Assembly (NCBI RefSeq): GCF_016904885.1
Contig: NZ_JADWYI010000001.1
Span: forward strand, 3,162,001 to 3,226,000
DNA: 64,000 nt
Source: Archangium primigenium
GTDB lineage: Bacteria; Myxococcota; Myxococcia; Myxococcales; Myxococcaceae
Reading direction: 5' to 3'
Below, in pieces: positions 32,118 to 40,419 of this stretch; positions within the stretch are counted from its first letter, which is position 1; every line of letters begins with the position of its first letter. The translations under genes and the position numbers were made by a program. A model generated the notes under the pieces. That model was not told the origin of the DNA. It did not search any database and saw nothing but the letters and a program-made list of their open reading frames with translations.

Positions 32118-34604
32118 ATGCGCACCTGGGTGATTTTCGGAATGGCACTGGCCGTGAGTCTTGGAGGAGCGTCGGCGGCACTCGGACAGACGCCCCGGCA
32201 GCCGCACGCGGGAGAGATCGCCGCGGGCCTGCGGCGGCTCGGGGTGACGGGCAGCGTGCTCTATGTCGCGGCCCACCCCGACGACGAGAACACGCGGCTG
32301 CTGGCGTGGCTCGCGGGTGGACGCGGACTGCGCGCGGGCTACCTGTCGATGACGCGGGGCGACGGAGGACAGAACCTCATCGGCACCGAGCAGGACGAGC
32401 TGCTCGGGCTCATCCGCACCCACGAGCTGCTCGCGGCGCGCCGCGTCGATGGCGCAGAGCAGTTCTTCACCCGGGCGCGGGACTTTGGCTATTCCAAGAG
32501 CGCGGAGGAGACACTGCGCGTGTGGGGTCATGACGCGGTGCTCGCCGACGTCGTGCTCGCCATCCGTCGCTTCCGGCCGGATGTGATCGTGACGCGCTTC
32601 ACGACGAAGCCGCCCAACCACGGCCACCACACCGCGTCGGCGCTGCTGGCCGCCGAGGCCTTCACCGCCGCGGCGGACCCCTCCCGCTTTCCCGAGCAGC
32701 TCGGGACGCTCCAGCCGTGGAAGGCGGACCGGCTGCTCAACAACGTCTCCACCTGGAACCTCAAGCCGGACGCGGACATGTCCGCCTACCTCCAGGCGGA
32801 TGTGGGCGGGTACGATCCGCTCCTCGGGCGCTCGTGGGGCGAGGTCGCGGCGGAGAGCCGCAGCCAGCACAAGAGCCAGGGCTTCGGCGTGGCGGCCGAG
32901 CGCGGGCCCCTGATGGAGTACTTCGCGCCGCTCGACGGGACCCGCCCGAAGTCCGACCTTTTCGAGGGGCTGGAGCTCACGTGGCGGCGGTGGGGCGGCA
33001 CGGAGCCGGTGAGCCAGGCCATCGACGCGGCGGTGCGCGGCTTCGATGTGCGCGCCCCCCACCAGAGCCTCCCGGCGCTGCTGCGCGTGCACGAGGCGCT
33101 CTCGGCGCTGCCGGACGGCAACACGTGGAAGGCCCTCAAGTTGCGCGAGACCGAGACGCTCATGGCCGCGTGCGCGGGCCTGTTCCTGGAGGCCCGCGCG
33201 GCGGAGCCCACGGCCGTGCCGGGGGGACGGGTGAAGCTGGAGCTGACGGCGTTGAACCGCTCGCCCGCCGCGTTGAAGTGGGTGGGGGTGGTGCTTCCCG
33301 GTGGAGAGACCGTGGACGTGGGGGCGGCGCTGGCCGAGGGCAAGCCCTCCATGCGCTCGCAGCCGGTGGCGCTTCCCACGGAGGCACGCATCTCCACGCC
33401 GTACTGGTTGCGCGAGCCCGTGGCGGGCGGCCTCTACGCGCTGGCGGAGCGGGACCGCGCGCTCACCGGCCAGCCCGAGGGCGAGCCGGCCCTGGCGGTG
33501 ACCTTCGTCTACGAGCTCGGGGGCAAGCGCTTCTCCGTGGTGCGCCCGGTGGTGCATGTCTGGACGGATCCCGTGCGCGGCGAGCTGTCCCGCGCCTTCG
33601 AGGTGGTGCCGGCCGTGACGGCGACGCCGGAGCAGGCGGTCCTCATGTTCCCCAACGGCAAGCCGCGCGCCGTCCCCGTGGTGCTGGCGGCGGGACGCGC
33701 GGAGGTGTCGGGCACGGTCCGCTTCGAGGTGCCCGCGGGCTGGCGCGCCGAGCCCGCCTCACTGCCCTTTCAGCTCGCCGCGCGCGGGGACGAGCGCACG
33801 GTGCACGTCCAGCTCACGCCGCCCCCGGGCGCGGTCGAGCGGGCGCGGCTGCGGATCGTCGTCGACAGTGGAGGCCGCTCCGAGTCGTGGCGCGTGCGCA
33901 CCGTGACGCACGAGCACATTCCCCCGCTCGCGGTGCGCCAGCCCGCGGAGGCGACCCTGGTGCCCGTGGCGCTCGCCATGAAGGGGCGGCGGCTGGGCTA
34001 CATCCCCGGGCCGGGAGACCGCGTGGCCGAGAGCCTCGCGGCCGTGGGCTACGAGGTGACGGTGCTGCCCGAGGAGGTCCTGGCCGCGGAGAAGCTCGAG
34101 CGGTTCGACGCCGTCCTGGTCGGCGTGCGCGCCTTCAACGCCAACCCGCGCCTGGGCCTGCACCGCGAGAAGCTGCTGCGCTACGTGGAGGGGGGAGGGC
34201 GGCTGGTGGTCCAGTACAACACCAACAGCCGCGTGGGCCCGCTCACGACGTTCGTGGGCCCGTACCCCCTGGAGATCGGGCGCGAGCGCGTGACGGACGA
34301 GACGGCGGTGATGACCCCCGTGGCGTCCAAGGATCCGCTGCTGCTCGCGCCCAACCGGCTCGTGCCCGCGGACTACGAGGGCTGGGTCCAGGAGCGGGGG
34401 CTCTACTTCGCCACGAACTGGGACACGCACTACCGGCCCGTGTTCTCCCTGAATGATCCGGGCGAGGCGCCACTCCAGGGCGGCCTGCTGGTGGCCCGCC
34501 ATGGCAAGGGGACGTTCATCTACACGGGCCTCGCCTTCTTCCGTCAATTGCCCGCGGGCGTGCCCGGGGCCTACCGCCTGCTCGCGAATCTGCTCGCCCG
34601 ATGA
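32118..34604 (+). CDS. Large PIG-L/LmbE-type deacetylase, exported
   Basis: 828 aa. A signal peptide (MRTWVIFGMALAVSLGGASAALG) is followed by a PIG-L domain: VLYVAAHPDDENTRLLAWLAGG with the HPDD motif, RGDGGQN, then NHGHHTASALLA as a second His cluster. A central region of beta strands (residues about 400-620) and a C-terminal domain (GYEVTVLPEEVLAAEKLERFDAVLVGVRAFN, VEGGGRLVVQYNTNSRVG) resembling a ThuA/class I amidotransferase-like fold complete the protein. Substrate unknown; N-acetyl sugars are the family expectation. It is the first of three coupled genes with a 56-aa membrane protein and an SSS symporter. ATG 32118 is chosen; the frame is open to 32034. Confidence 0.82.
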   Translation: MRTWVIFGMALAVSLGGASAALGQTPRQPHAGEIAAGLRRLGVTGSVLYVAAHPDDENTRLLAWLAGGRGLRAGYLSMTRGDGGQNLIGTEQDELLGLIRTHELLAARRVDGAEQFFTRARDFGYSKSAEETLRVWGHDAVLADVVLAIRRFRPDVIVTRFTTKPPNHGHHTASALLAAEAFTAAADPSRFPEQLGTLQPWKADRLLNNVSTWNLKPDADMSAYLQADVGGYDPLLGRSWGEVAAESRSQHKSQGFGVAAERGPLMEYFAPLDGTRPKSDLFEGLELTWRRWGGTEPVSQAIDAAVRGFDVRAPHQSLPALLRVHEALSALPDGNTWKALKLRETETLMAACAGLFLEARAAEPTAVPGGRVKLELTALNRSPAALKWVGVVLPGGETVDVGAALAEGKPSMRSQPVALPTEARISTPYWLREPVAGGLYALAERDRALTGQPEGEPALAVTFVYELGGKRFSVVRPVVHVWTDPVRGELSRAFEVVPAVTATPEQAVLMFPNGKPRAVPVVLAAGRAEVSGTVRFEVPAGWRAEPASLPFQLAARGDERTVHVQLTPPPGAVERARLRIVVDSGGRSESWRVRTVTHEHIPPLAVRQPAEATLVPVALAMKGRRLGYIPGPGDRVAESLAAVGYEVTVLPEEVLAAEKLERFDAVLVGVRAFNANPRLGLHREKLLRYVEGGGRLVVQYNTNSRVGPLTTFVGPYPLEIGRERVTDETAVMTPVASKDPLLLAPNRLVPADYEGWVQERGLYFATNWDTHYRPVFSLNDPGEAPLQGGLLVARHGKGTFIYTGLAFFRQLPAGVPGAYRLLANLLAR

Positions 34605-34771
34605 CCGCCTCCGCACCTCCTCCTGAACCCGCTCGCGCGCCAGAGCCCCGGCCCGAGCTCCACGACGCGCCGCCGCTGCTCGGCTCCTGGCGCAACATCT
34701 ACCTCTTCGTGCTGGGCACCCTCGCCCTGCTCATCGCCCTGTTCTGGGCGCTCACCCGGGCCTACGCGTGA
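34601..34771 (+). CDS. 56-aa single-pass membrane protein between deacetylase and symporter
   Basis: Starts at ATG 34601, overlapping the deacetylase stop (ATGA), and ends at TGA 34769-34771, overlapping the GTG start of the symporter (GTGA). The product has a soluble Pro/Ala/Glu-rich half of about 28 residues and then one hydrophobic segment (NIYLFVLGTLALLIALFWAL) before a short tail. The size and coupling recall small accessory subunits that accompany transporters. No homology is recognised, so the role is inferred only from position. It is too short for routine ORF calling. Confidence 0.75.
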   Translation: MTASAPPPEPARAPEPRPELHDAPPLLGSWRNIYLFVLGTLALLIALFWALTRAYA

Positions 34772-36465
34772 CACCGCTCGACTGGTTGGTTGTTGTGGGG
34801 ACGACGGCATTCATCGTGGGCTGGGGCCTCTGGCGCACGCGCGGCGAGGCCCAGACGTCCGAGGCGTTCCTGCGCGGCGGGCGCGAGCTGGGCTGGCCCA
34901 CCATCGGCCTGTCCGTCATGGCCACGCAGGCGAGCGCCATCACGTTCCTCTCCGTCCCGGGCCAGGCCTACGAGGACGGGATGCGCTTCGTGCAGTTCTA
35001 CTTCGGCATGCCGATCGCGATGATCCTCATCAGCGCGGTCTTCGTGCCCATCTACTACCGGCTCAACGTCCTCACGGCGTACGAGTATTTGGAGTCGCGC
35101 TTCGACCTGAAGACGCGGCTGCTCGGCGCGCTGCTCTTCCTCATCCAGCGGGGGCTCGCCTCGGGCATCACCCTCTACGCGCCCGCGATCATTCTCTCGG
35201 CCATTCTCGGCTGGCCGTTGGAGCCCACCATCCTGGGCATGGGCGTACTGGTCATCCTCTACACGGTGACGGGCGGCGCCAAGGCCGTCAGCCAGACGCA
35301 GAAGCAGCAGATGGTGGTGATGCTGGGCGGCATGGTGGTGGCGGCGTTCGTCATCGTGTGGCGGCTGCCGGAGACGGTGTCCTTCGCGCGGGCGGTGGAC
35401 GTGGCGGGCGCGCTGGGCCGGATGAACGTGGTCAGCTTCGACCTGGATCTCCAGGACCGCTACAACTTCTGGTCCGGGCTCACGGGCGGGTTCTTCCTGG
35501 CCCTGTCGTACTTCGGCACGGACCAGTCCCAGGTGGGCCGCTACCTGTCGGGCCGCTCGGTCACGGAGAGCCGACTGGGCCTGTTGTTCAACGGCGTCCT
35601 GAAGATTCCCATGCAGTTCCTCATCCTCTTCGTGGGCCTGCTGGTCTTCGTCTTCTACCAGTTCACCGCGCCCCCACTGCTCTTCAACCAGCCGCTGCGC
35701 GCGCGCGTCCAGGCGTCGGAGCGGGCGGTGGAGTTCACCCGGCTCGAGGAGGTGTGGGCCCTCACCCAGGCGGACAAGCGCGTCGCGGCCGAGCGCTACG
35801 TGGCGGCGCGGGACGCGGGCGACGTGGCCGAGGAGGCGCGGGCGCGCGAGGCGCTCCAGGCCGCCGCCCGGGCCGCCGATTCGGTCCGCCAGAGCGCCAA
35901 GACCGTGGTCTCCCAGGCCTTGCCCGGCGCGGAGGCGAAGGACTCGGACTACATCTTCATCTCGTTCGTGAAGGACTGGATGCCCAGCGGCCTCGTCGGC
36001 CTGCTCATCACCGTCATCCTGGCGGCGGCCATGAGCTCCATCGCGAGCGAGCTCACTGCCCTGGGCACGACGACCACCGTCGACTTCTACCGGCGGGTGC
36101 TGCGGCGCGACGCGACCGACCGGCAGGTGCTGGTGGCCTCCAAGCTGTGCACCGTGTTCTGGGGCCTGGTGGCCATCGGCTTCGCCAGCTTCGCCTCGCT
36201 GCTCGACAACCTCATCCAGGCGGTCAACATCCTCGGCTCGCTCTTCTATGGGACCGTGCTGGGGCTGTTCCTCGTGGCCTTCTTCCTCAAGCACGTCCAG
36301 GGCCATGCCGTCTTCCTGGCCGCCGTCGTCTCGCAGGGACTGGTTCTTGCCTTGTTCGTGTTCTCGGGCATTGGCTACCTCTGGTTCAACGTCATCGGCT
36401 GTGCCCTGGTCATCGTGCTGGGTCTGCTCTTCCAGCCCGTCGTGTCCCGCGTCGCCCGGGCGTAG
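34768..36465 (+). CDS. Sodium/solute symporter (SSS family)
   Basis: 565 aa with about 13 hydrophobic segments. SSS landmarks: LVVVGTTAFIVGWG at the N-terminus, ATQASAITFLSVPGQAYEDG in the discontinuous helix, LTAYEYLESRF and GGAKAVSQTQKQQMVVM. An unusual charged insert of about 100 residues (residues about 308-395) lies between helices. It starts at GTG 34768 overlapping the 56-aa gene. The pairing with a PIG-L deacetylase suggests uptake of a product of that enzyme, perhaps a sugar or glycan fragment, but the substrate is not shown by sequence. Confidence 0.9.
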   Translation: MTPLDWLVVVGTTAFIVGWGLWRTRGEAQTSEAFLRGGRELGWPTIGLSVMATQASAITFLSVPGQAYEDGMRFVQFYFGMPIAMILISAVFVPIYYRLNVLTAYEYLESRFDLKTRLLGALLFLIQRGLASGITLYAPAIILSAILGWPLEPTILGMGVLVILYTVTGGAKAVSQTQKQQMVVMLGGMVVAAFVIVWRLPETVSFARAVDVAGALGRMNVVSFDLDLQDRYNFWSGLTGGFFLALSYFGTDQSQVGRYLSGRSVTESRLGLLFNGVLKIPMQFLILFVGLLVFVFYQFTAPPLLFNQPLRARVQASERAVEFTRLEEVWALTQADKRVAAERYVAARDAGDVAEEARAREALQAAARAADSVRQSAKTVVSQALPGAEAKDSDYIFISFVKDWMPSGLVGLLITVILAAAMSSIASELTALGTTTTVDFYRRVLRRDATDRQVLVASKLCTVFWGLVAIGFASFASLLDNLIQAVNILGSLFYGTVLGLFLVAFFLKHVQGHAVFLAAVVSQGLVLALFVFSGIGYLWFNVIGCALVIVLGLLFQPVVSRVARA

Positions 36466-36501
36466 TCCCGAGGCCCGGGGCCCGGGTGCCGCCTGACTCG
36501 C

Positions 36502-36598
36502 GGTGACGCCCGTCATCAGGCCCGAAGTGTTGTCACCACCCCTCCCGGGCCCCCTCCACCGAGGGGCTTCACCGCCCGTCGTGGTGACATCCGTTATC
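36502..36598 (+). promoter_or_regulatory. Activator binding region with three operator-like sites
   Basis: Site 1: GGTGA-cgcCCG-TCATC (36502-36517), then TTGTCACCA (36530-36538). Site 2: TCACC/GGTGA pairing around 36569-36587. Site 3: GGTGA-catCCG-TTATC (36583-36598). Together with 22036-22051 this gives three copies of GGTGA-N3-CCG-TYAYC in the window, all upstream of -24/-12 elements. The rest of 36466-36761 is GC-rich leader without other genes. Confidence 0.6.
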
Positions 36599-36672
36599 GG
36601 TCATCCGGCGCCCGGCGCGCTCCCCCTCAATGAAATCCAGGGGTTGTCGCGCTGAAGGTCTGACGCGGTGCG

Positions 36673-36688
36673 TGGCACACATCATGCT
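36673..36688 (+). promoter_or_regulatory. Sigma-54 type -24/-12 promoter
   Basis: TGGCACACATCATGCT: GG at 36674-36675 and GC at 36686-36687, 12 bases apart. The bases TGGCACAC and TGCTCT match the element at 22159. The predicted start about 12 bases on gives a leader of about 63 bases to ATG 36762. Confidence 0.65.
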
Positions 36689-36761
36689 CTACATGGCGCA
36701 CATCAACCACACAGGGCGACTCCCTCCCACCCTGGGTCGACCATCGAAAGAAGGCGCCGTC

Positions 36762-38588
36762 ATGATCATCTCCAACAAGCAGACCCCGGTCTCCGCTCCC
36801 GCCGTTGCCGCCACGCCCGCCGCCCCCCAGGCGCCGACCGCCGCGCCCACCGCCGCCGCCTCCAAGCCCGCCCAGGGCTTCTCCCAGGCCTCCACCTTCG
36901 CCACCGCCGCCGCCACGCCCGCGGTGAAGCTCTCGGCCGCCAGCGTCGCCTCGGCCGCCCGCACCTCCGGCCCGCTGGCCCTGGACAGCCAGCGCGCCCA
37001 GTCCGCCATCCAGAAGTCGGTGGACTTCCTCCAGGCCACCAGCCTCAGCCAGCGCGGCGTGGTCCCCAGCGCGCCGGTGGCCGCCTCGGTCAAGCCCAGC
37101 CAGGTCTTCTCCGATGCGCTGGGCATGACGCACGTGCGCCTGGACCGCCAGCACGAGGGCGTGAAGGTGTTCGGCGAGCAGGTCATCAGCCACCTGGACA
37201 AGGAAGGCAACGTGGCGGACGTGACGGGCGCGCTGTCCACCATTCCCACGGGCCTGGGCGCCTCGCCGGTGAAGCTCAGCGCGAAGGACGCGCTGGACGT
37301 GGCCCAGAAGGCCTTTGGCAAGGAGGCCTCGCGCGCTCCTTCCTCCGAGCGGGTGGTGGTGCAGGGTCAGGACGGCCAGTACCACGCCGCCTACCACGTG
37401 CAGCTCGACAAGCTCTCGGACTTCAAGGCCGGTGAGGGCCCGAGCCGCATGAACTACTTCGTGGACGCCAACAGCGGCGAGCTCCTGGAGAGCTTCGACC
37501 AGATCGGCGGCTTCGAGCACGAGGTGAAGCACGCCCAGGAGCACGCGGCCGAGGGTGGGGTCGAGGCGCCCGGCACCGACGTCCCGTCCAAGCCCCTGCC
37601 GCCCACGGCCCAGGGTGACGACCAGACGATGTACAGCGGCAAGGTGGACCTCTCCACCACGAAGAAGGCCGACGGCACCTACACCCTCGAGGACACCTCC
37701 CGCGGCGGTGGCGTGGTGACCTACGACGGCCAGAACAAGGCGCGCGCCAGCGGCCAGGTGCAGTTCACCGACAAGAACGACGCGTGGGGCGAGGTGACGG
37801 ACGACGCGCGCACCAAGGCGGCGGTGGACGCGCACTACGGCGCCGAGATGACGTACGACTTCCTCAAGGACGTGCTCGGCCGCAACTCCCTGGACGACAA
37901 GGGCGAGAAGCTCGTGTCCTACGTCCACGTGGACAAGAACCTCGTCAACGCCTTCTGGGACGGCGAGAAGATGAGCTACGGCGATGGCGACGGCAAGACG
38001 GCCGGTCCGCTCACCACGCTGGACATCGCGGGCCATGAAATCGCCCACGGCCTCACCGAGCGCACCGCGGGCCTCGTGTACCGGGGTGAGTCGGGCGGCC
38101 TGAACGAGGCCTTCAGCGACATCATGGGCACGGGCGTGGAGTGGTACGCGTCGCAGAAGAACCCGAACGTGAAGTTCGACTGGAGCATGGGCGAGGACGC
38201 CTGGAAGCCCGGAAACAAGACGGGCGAGGCGCTGCGCTACATGAACGACCCGACCCAGGACAACTACTCCATCGACAACTACAAGAACTACCCGAAGCAG
38301 CAGGAGGTCCACGGCTCCAGCGGCATCGCCAACAACGCCTTCTACCTGCTCACCGAGGGCGGCAAGAACCGCACGTCGGGCCTGGAAGTGAAGGACGGCC
38401 TCGGCATGGAGAAGAGCCTGAAGATCTTCGGCCGGGCGCTCACCACGTACATGACGCCCAACACCACCTTCTCCCAGGCGCGTGACGCCACCATCAAGGC
38501 GGCCACGGACCTGCACGGCGCCAACTCGGTGGAAGTGCAGAAGGTGAAGGACGCCTGGACCGCGGTGGGGGTCGAGTCCAAGAAGTAG
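36762..38588 (+). CDS. Thermolysin-like (M4) zinc metalloprotease
   Basis: 608 aa. The catalytic motif is HEIAH with His425 and His429, and the third zinc ligand Glu449 in GGLNEAFSD, 20 residues later as in thermolysin. A pro-domain with FTP-like features (residues about 100-250: VFSDALGMTHVRLDRQHEGVKVFGEQ) precedes it; the C-terminal part (NNAFYLLTEGGKNRTSGLEVKDGLG) supplies the substrate-side His region. There is no classical signal peptide; the N-terminus is Ala/Pro-rich, so export would use another route or cleavage. ATG 36762 has GAAAGAAGG upstream. The gene is controlled by a sigma-54-like promoter and shared operator. Confidence 0.92.
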   Translation: MIISNKQTPVSAPAVAATPAAPQAPTAAPTAAASKPAQGFSQASTFATAAATPAVKLSAASVASAARTSGPLALDSQRAQSAIQKSVDFLQATSLSQRGVVPSAPVAASVKPSQVFSDALGMTHVRLDRQHEGVKVFGEQVISHLDKEGNVADVTGALSTIPTGLGASPVKLSAKDALDVAQKAFGKEASRAPSSERVVVQGQDGQYHAAYHVQLDKLSDFKAGEGPSRMNYFVDANSGELLESFDQIGGFEHEVKHAQEHAAEGGVEAPGTDVPSKPLPPTAQGDDQTMYSGKVDLSTTKKADGTYTLEDTSRGGGVVTYDGQNKARASGQVQFTDKNDAWGEVTDDARTKAAVDAHYGAEMTYDFLKDVLGRNSLDDKGEKLVSYVHVDKNLVNAFWDGEKMSYGDGDGKTAGPLTTLDIAGHEIAHGLTERTAGLVYRGESGGLNEAFSDIMGTGVEWYASQKNPNVKFDWSMGEDAWKPGNKTGEALRYMNDPTQDNYSIDNYKNYPKQQEVHGSSGIANNAFYLLTEGGKNRTSGLEVKDGLGMEKSLKIFGRALTTYMTPNTTFSQARDATIKAATDLHGANSVEVQKVKDAWTAVGVESKK

Positions 38589-38603
38589 GCCCGACCGCGC
38601 GCC

Positions 38604-39344
38604 CTACCGCCTCGTGCGCGGTGGGGCGGTGGCGGGGTCCGCAAGGGGGGCGGTCAGCAGCCTGACGACGTGGTCGCGAAAGGTCTTCTTGATCAGCGCG
38701 GCGCGGTCGCCCGCGAAGTCGGGCCAGCCCAGGGTGTTCAGCGTCAGGTCCGCGCCCACTTGCAGGCTCGACAGCTGGCCGAGGACGAGGACGGCGTGCA
38801 GCCGGGTCTGCGTGTCCTCGGCCTTCGTGCCCAGCGCGCCCGCGACGAGCGCCGTGACGAGCTCCCGGAGGGGCGCGGAGAACTCCCGCTCGATCAGGTC
38901 GTAAGCGGGGCCCTGGTGGTGGGTCTGGCATCGGCCGAGGAAGCGGCGCCAGTTCTCGTCCTGGGCCCGGGGCATCATCAGGTCCGCCAGACGATCCATC
39001 AGCTCGCACACGGCCTCGATCATCGTCGCCCGCTGTCCGCTCTCGAGCGCTGCGCGGGCCTCCTGCAACACGGACGCGAAGTCGCCCATCAATCGCTCGA
39101 CGAGCGCTTGCCCGCAGGCCCGGTGGAGCCCCTCCTTGCTGTCGAAGTAGTACTGCAAGGCGGGCGGATTGACGCCGGCCTGGGCCGCGATGCGGCGGGT
39201 CGAGGCCCCCAGGTAGGTCTCCTCGGCGAACACCCCGAAGGCCGCCTCGATGATCTTCTCGCGCGTCTCCGCGCCCTTGGCGTAGCCGCCCTCGCTCGGC
39301 CGCCGTCGTGGCGCCGTCTCGCCCACTGCATGTCCACGCTTCAT
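38604..39344 (-). CDS. TetR-family regulator (CecR-like)
   Basis: 246 aa. The helix-turn-helix is at residues about 35-75: IIEAAFGVFAEETYLGASTRRIAAQAGVNPPALQYYFDSKEGLHRA. The C-terminal domain (ENWRRFLGRCQTHHQGPAYDLIEREFSAPLRELVTALV) resembles the CecR/DUF1956 ligand domain. ATG 39344 is used; TTG 39383 overlaps the upstream gene's stop as TTGA, which would also fit a coupled start. It follows another TetR gene; the ligand and targets are unknown. Confidence 0.82.
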   Translation of the reverse strand: MKRGHAVGETAPRRRPSEGGYAKGAETREKIIEAAFGVFAEETYLGASTRRIAAQAGVNPPALQYYFDSKEGLHRACGQALVERLMGDFASVLQEARAALESGQRATMIEAVCELMDRLADLMMPRAQDENWRRFLGRCQTHHQGPAYDLIEREFSAPLRELVTALVAGALGTKAEDTQTRLHAVLVLGQLSSLQVGADLTLNTLGWPDFAGDRAALIKKTFRDHVVRLLTAPLADPATAPPRTRR

Positions 39345-39379
39345 CGCCAGGTGCGTTCTCCCTGGCTTCCCATCATGCC

Positions 39380-40030
39380 TCAAGGGTTGCCGCGCGGCGC
39401 TCCCGCGCCTGTGAGGAAGAAGTCGCGGTAGGGCTCCAGCAGCGCGAGGAAGGGCCCGGGCATGTCCGTGTACCGGTCATGGACGAGGGCCGAGCGGAGC
39501 ATTCCGAGCAGCAAGGAAGGGTAGAGGGGCGCGAACGTGCTCTTGAGGACGCCCTCCGCCACGCCCCGCCGCACCAGCCGCTCCATGCGCGCGTAGACAT
39601 CGTCGAGCCCCGAGCCATGGGTCTCGTCGCCCGCGCGCCGGGGCGGCAGCAGCTCGCCCTGCACCAGGATGGAGAAGAAGCGCCGGTGCCGCTCCAGGTG
39701 GGTGAGCGTCGCGCGCAGGAAGTCCTCGAACTCCTCGTGCCAGGTCCTGCCCCGCGCGCTCTCGCTCACCTCGTCCAGCGCCTTCACCAGCCGGGCGCGG
39801 CGGCGGCTCATGAGCGCGGCGACGAGTTGCTCGCGGTCCTCGAAGTAGTTGTAGAGCGTGCCCACGGCCACGCCCGCCCGCTTCGAGATGTCCTCGATGC
39901 GCGTGCCCAGCACCCCCTGCTCGGCGAACATCTCCTCGGCGGCTTCCATGAGGGCCTGTTCCGTCTCCTCGCGCATCCGGCCGCGCAAGGGCTTCGCCCC
40001 CCCGGGCGAGCGTGGTGAGTGATTCCTCAT
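39380..40030 (-). CDS. TetR-family regulator
   Basis: 216 aa. The DNA-binding domain is IEDISKRAGVAVGTLYNYFEDREQLVAAL, a typical TetR helix-turn-helix. The C-terminal part is a helical ligand domain (RRFFSILVQGELLPPRR, VYARMERLVRRGVAEGVL). Immediately upstream is the perfect palindrome TGAGGATATCCTCA (40035-40048), which is probably its own operator. The gene and the CecR-like gene form a pair read in the same direction. Confidence 0.87.
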   Translation of the reverse strand: MRNHSPRSPGGAKPLRGRMREETEQALMEAAEEMFAEQGVLGTRIEDISKRAGVAVGTLYNYFEDREQLVAALMSRRRARLVKALDEVSESARGRTWHEEFEDFLRATLTHLERHRRFFSILVQGELLPPRRAGDETHGSGLDDVYARMERLVRRGVAEGVLKSTFAPLYPSLLLGMLRSALVHDRYTDMPGPFLALLEPYRDFFLTGAGAPRGNP

Positions 40031-40048
40031 TCGGTGAGGATATCCTCA
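40024..40048 (-). promoter_or_regulatory. Palindromic operator at the TetR start
   Basis: TGAGGATATCCTCA (40035-40048) is a perfect 14-bp palindrome 5 bases before the TetR ATG on the minus strand. A third TCCTCA half (40024-40029) pairs with TGAGGA (40035-40040) across 5 bases. Binding here would block translation initiation or transcription, a standard autoregulation arrangement for TetR proteins. Confidence 0.65.
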
Positions 40049-40281
40049 TGTCCGCGGCGCCGGAAGCACCCGGTCCGGCGCACGCCTCGCCGGGGTCGTG
40101 CGCCGGTGCGGTGGGGCGTGGGGCCTTGTCCTGTCCTGGGGGCCGTGCGCGCGCAGCCCCCCAGGTAGGTCGAGACGCCCAGGAGCATGACCCCGAGGGG
40201 TTCTCGGGGTCCGGCCTTCCACCCGCCCAGAAGGCCGAGCACCGCGCATCCGCTCAACAGCAAGACGTGTCGTTTCATCAC
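40027..40281 (-). CDS. Doubtful 84-aa open frame overlapping the TetR operator
   Basis: The frame encodes MMKRHVLLLSGCAVLGLLGG followed by an Arg/Pro-rich half. Its first half looks like a small membrane or lipoprotein segment, and its stop overlaps the TetR ATG as ATGA. However it runs through the TetR palindrome, has no good ribosome site, and its second half is low-complexity. It may be a chance frame. Confidence 0.3.
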   Translation of the reverse strand: MMKRHVLLLSGCAVLGLLGGWKAGPREPLGVMLLGVSTYLGGCARTAPRTGQGPTPHRTGARPRRGVRRTGCFRRRGHEDILTE

Positions 40282-40419
40282 ACAATCCCGCGTTCACTTG
40301 CGATGGTGTGTTCCATTCAAGCCCGCGTCACGATGCGTTGAGCGGGCGCGCACGAGAATTGGTCCGGGGGACCGCTGTGGATTGAGCGACACTGATGCGG
40401 ACGCGCACTCGCGGACGCC
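40282..40419. other. Intergenic region, no gene seen
   Basis: The gap 40049-40419 holds, besides the doubtful 84-aa frame, an AT-richer stretch (around 40281-40340) that may carry promoters for the minus-strand TetR genes. I found no RNA gene, repeat or terminator in it. Confidence 0.4.
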
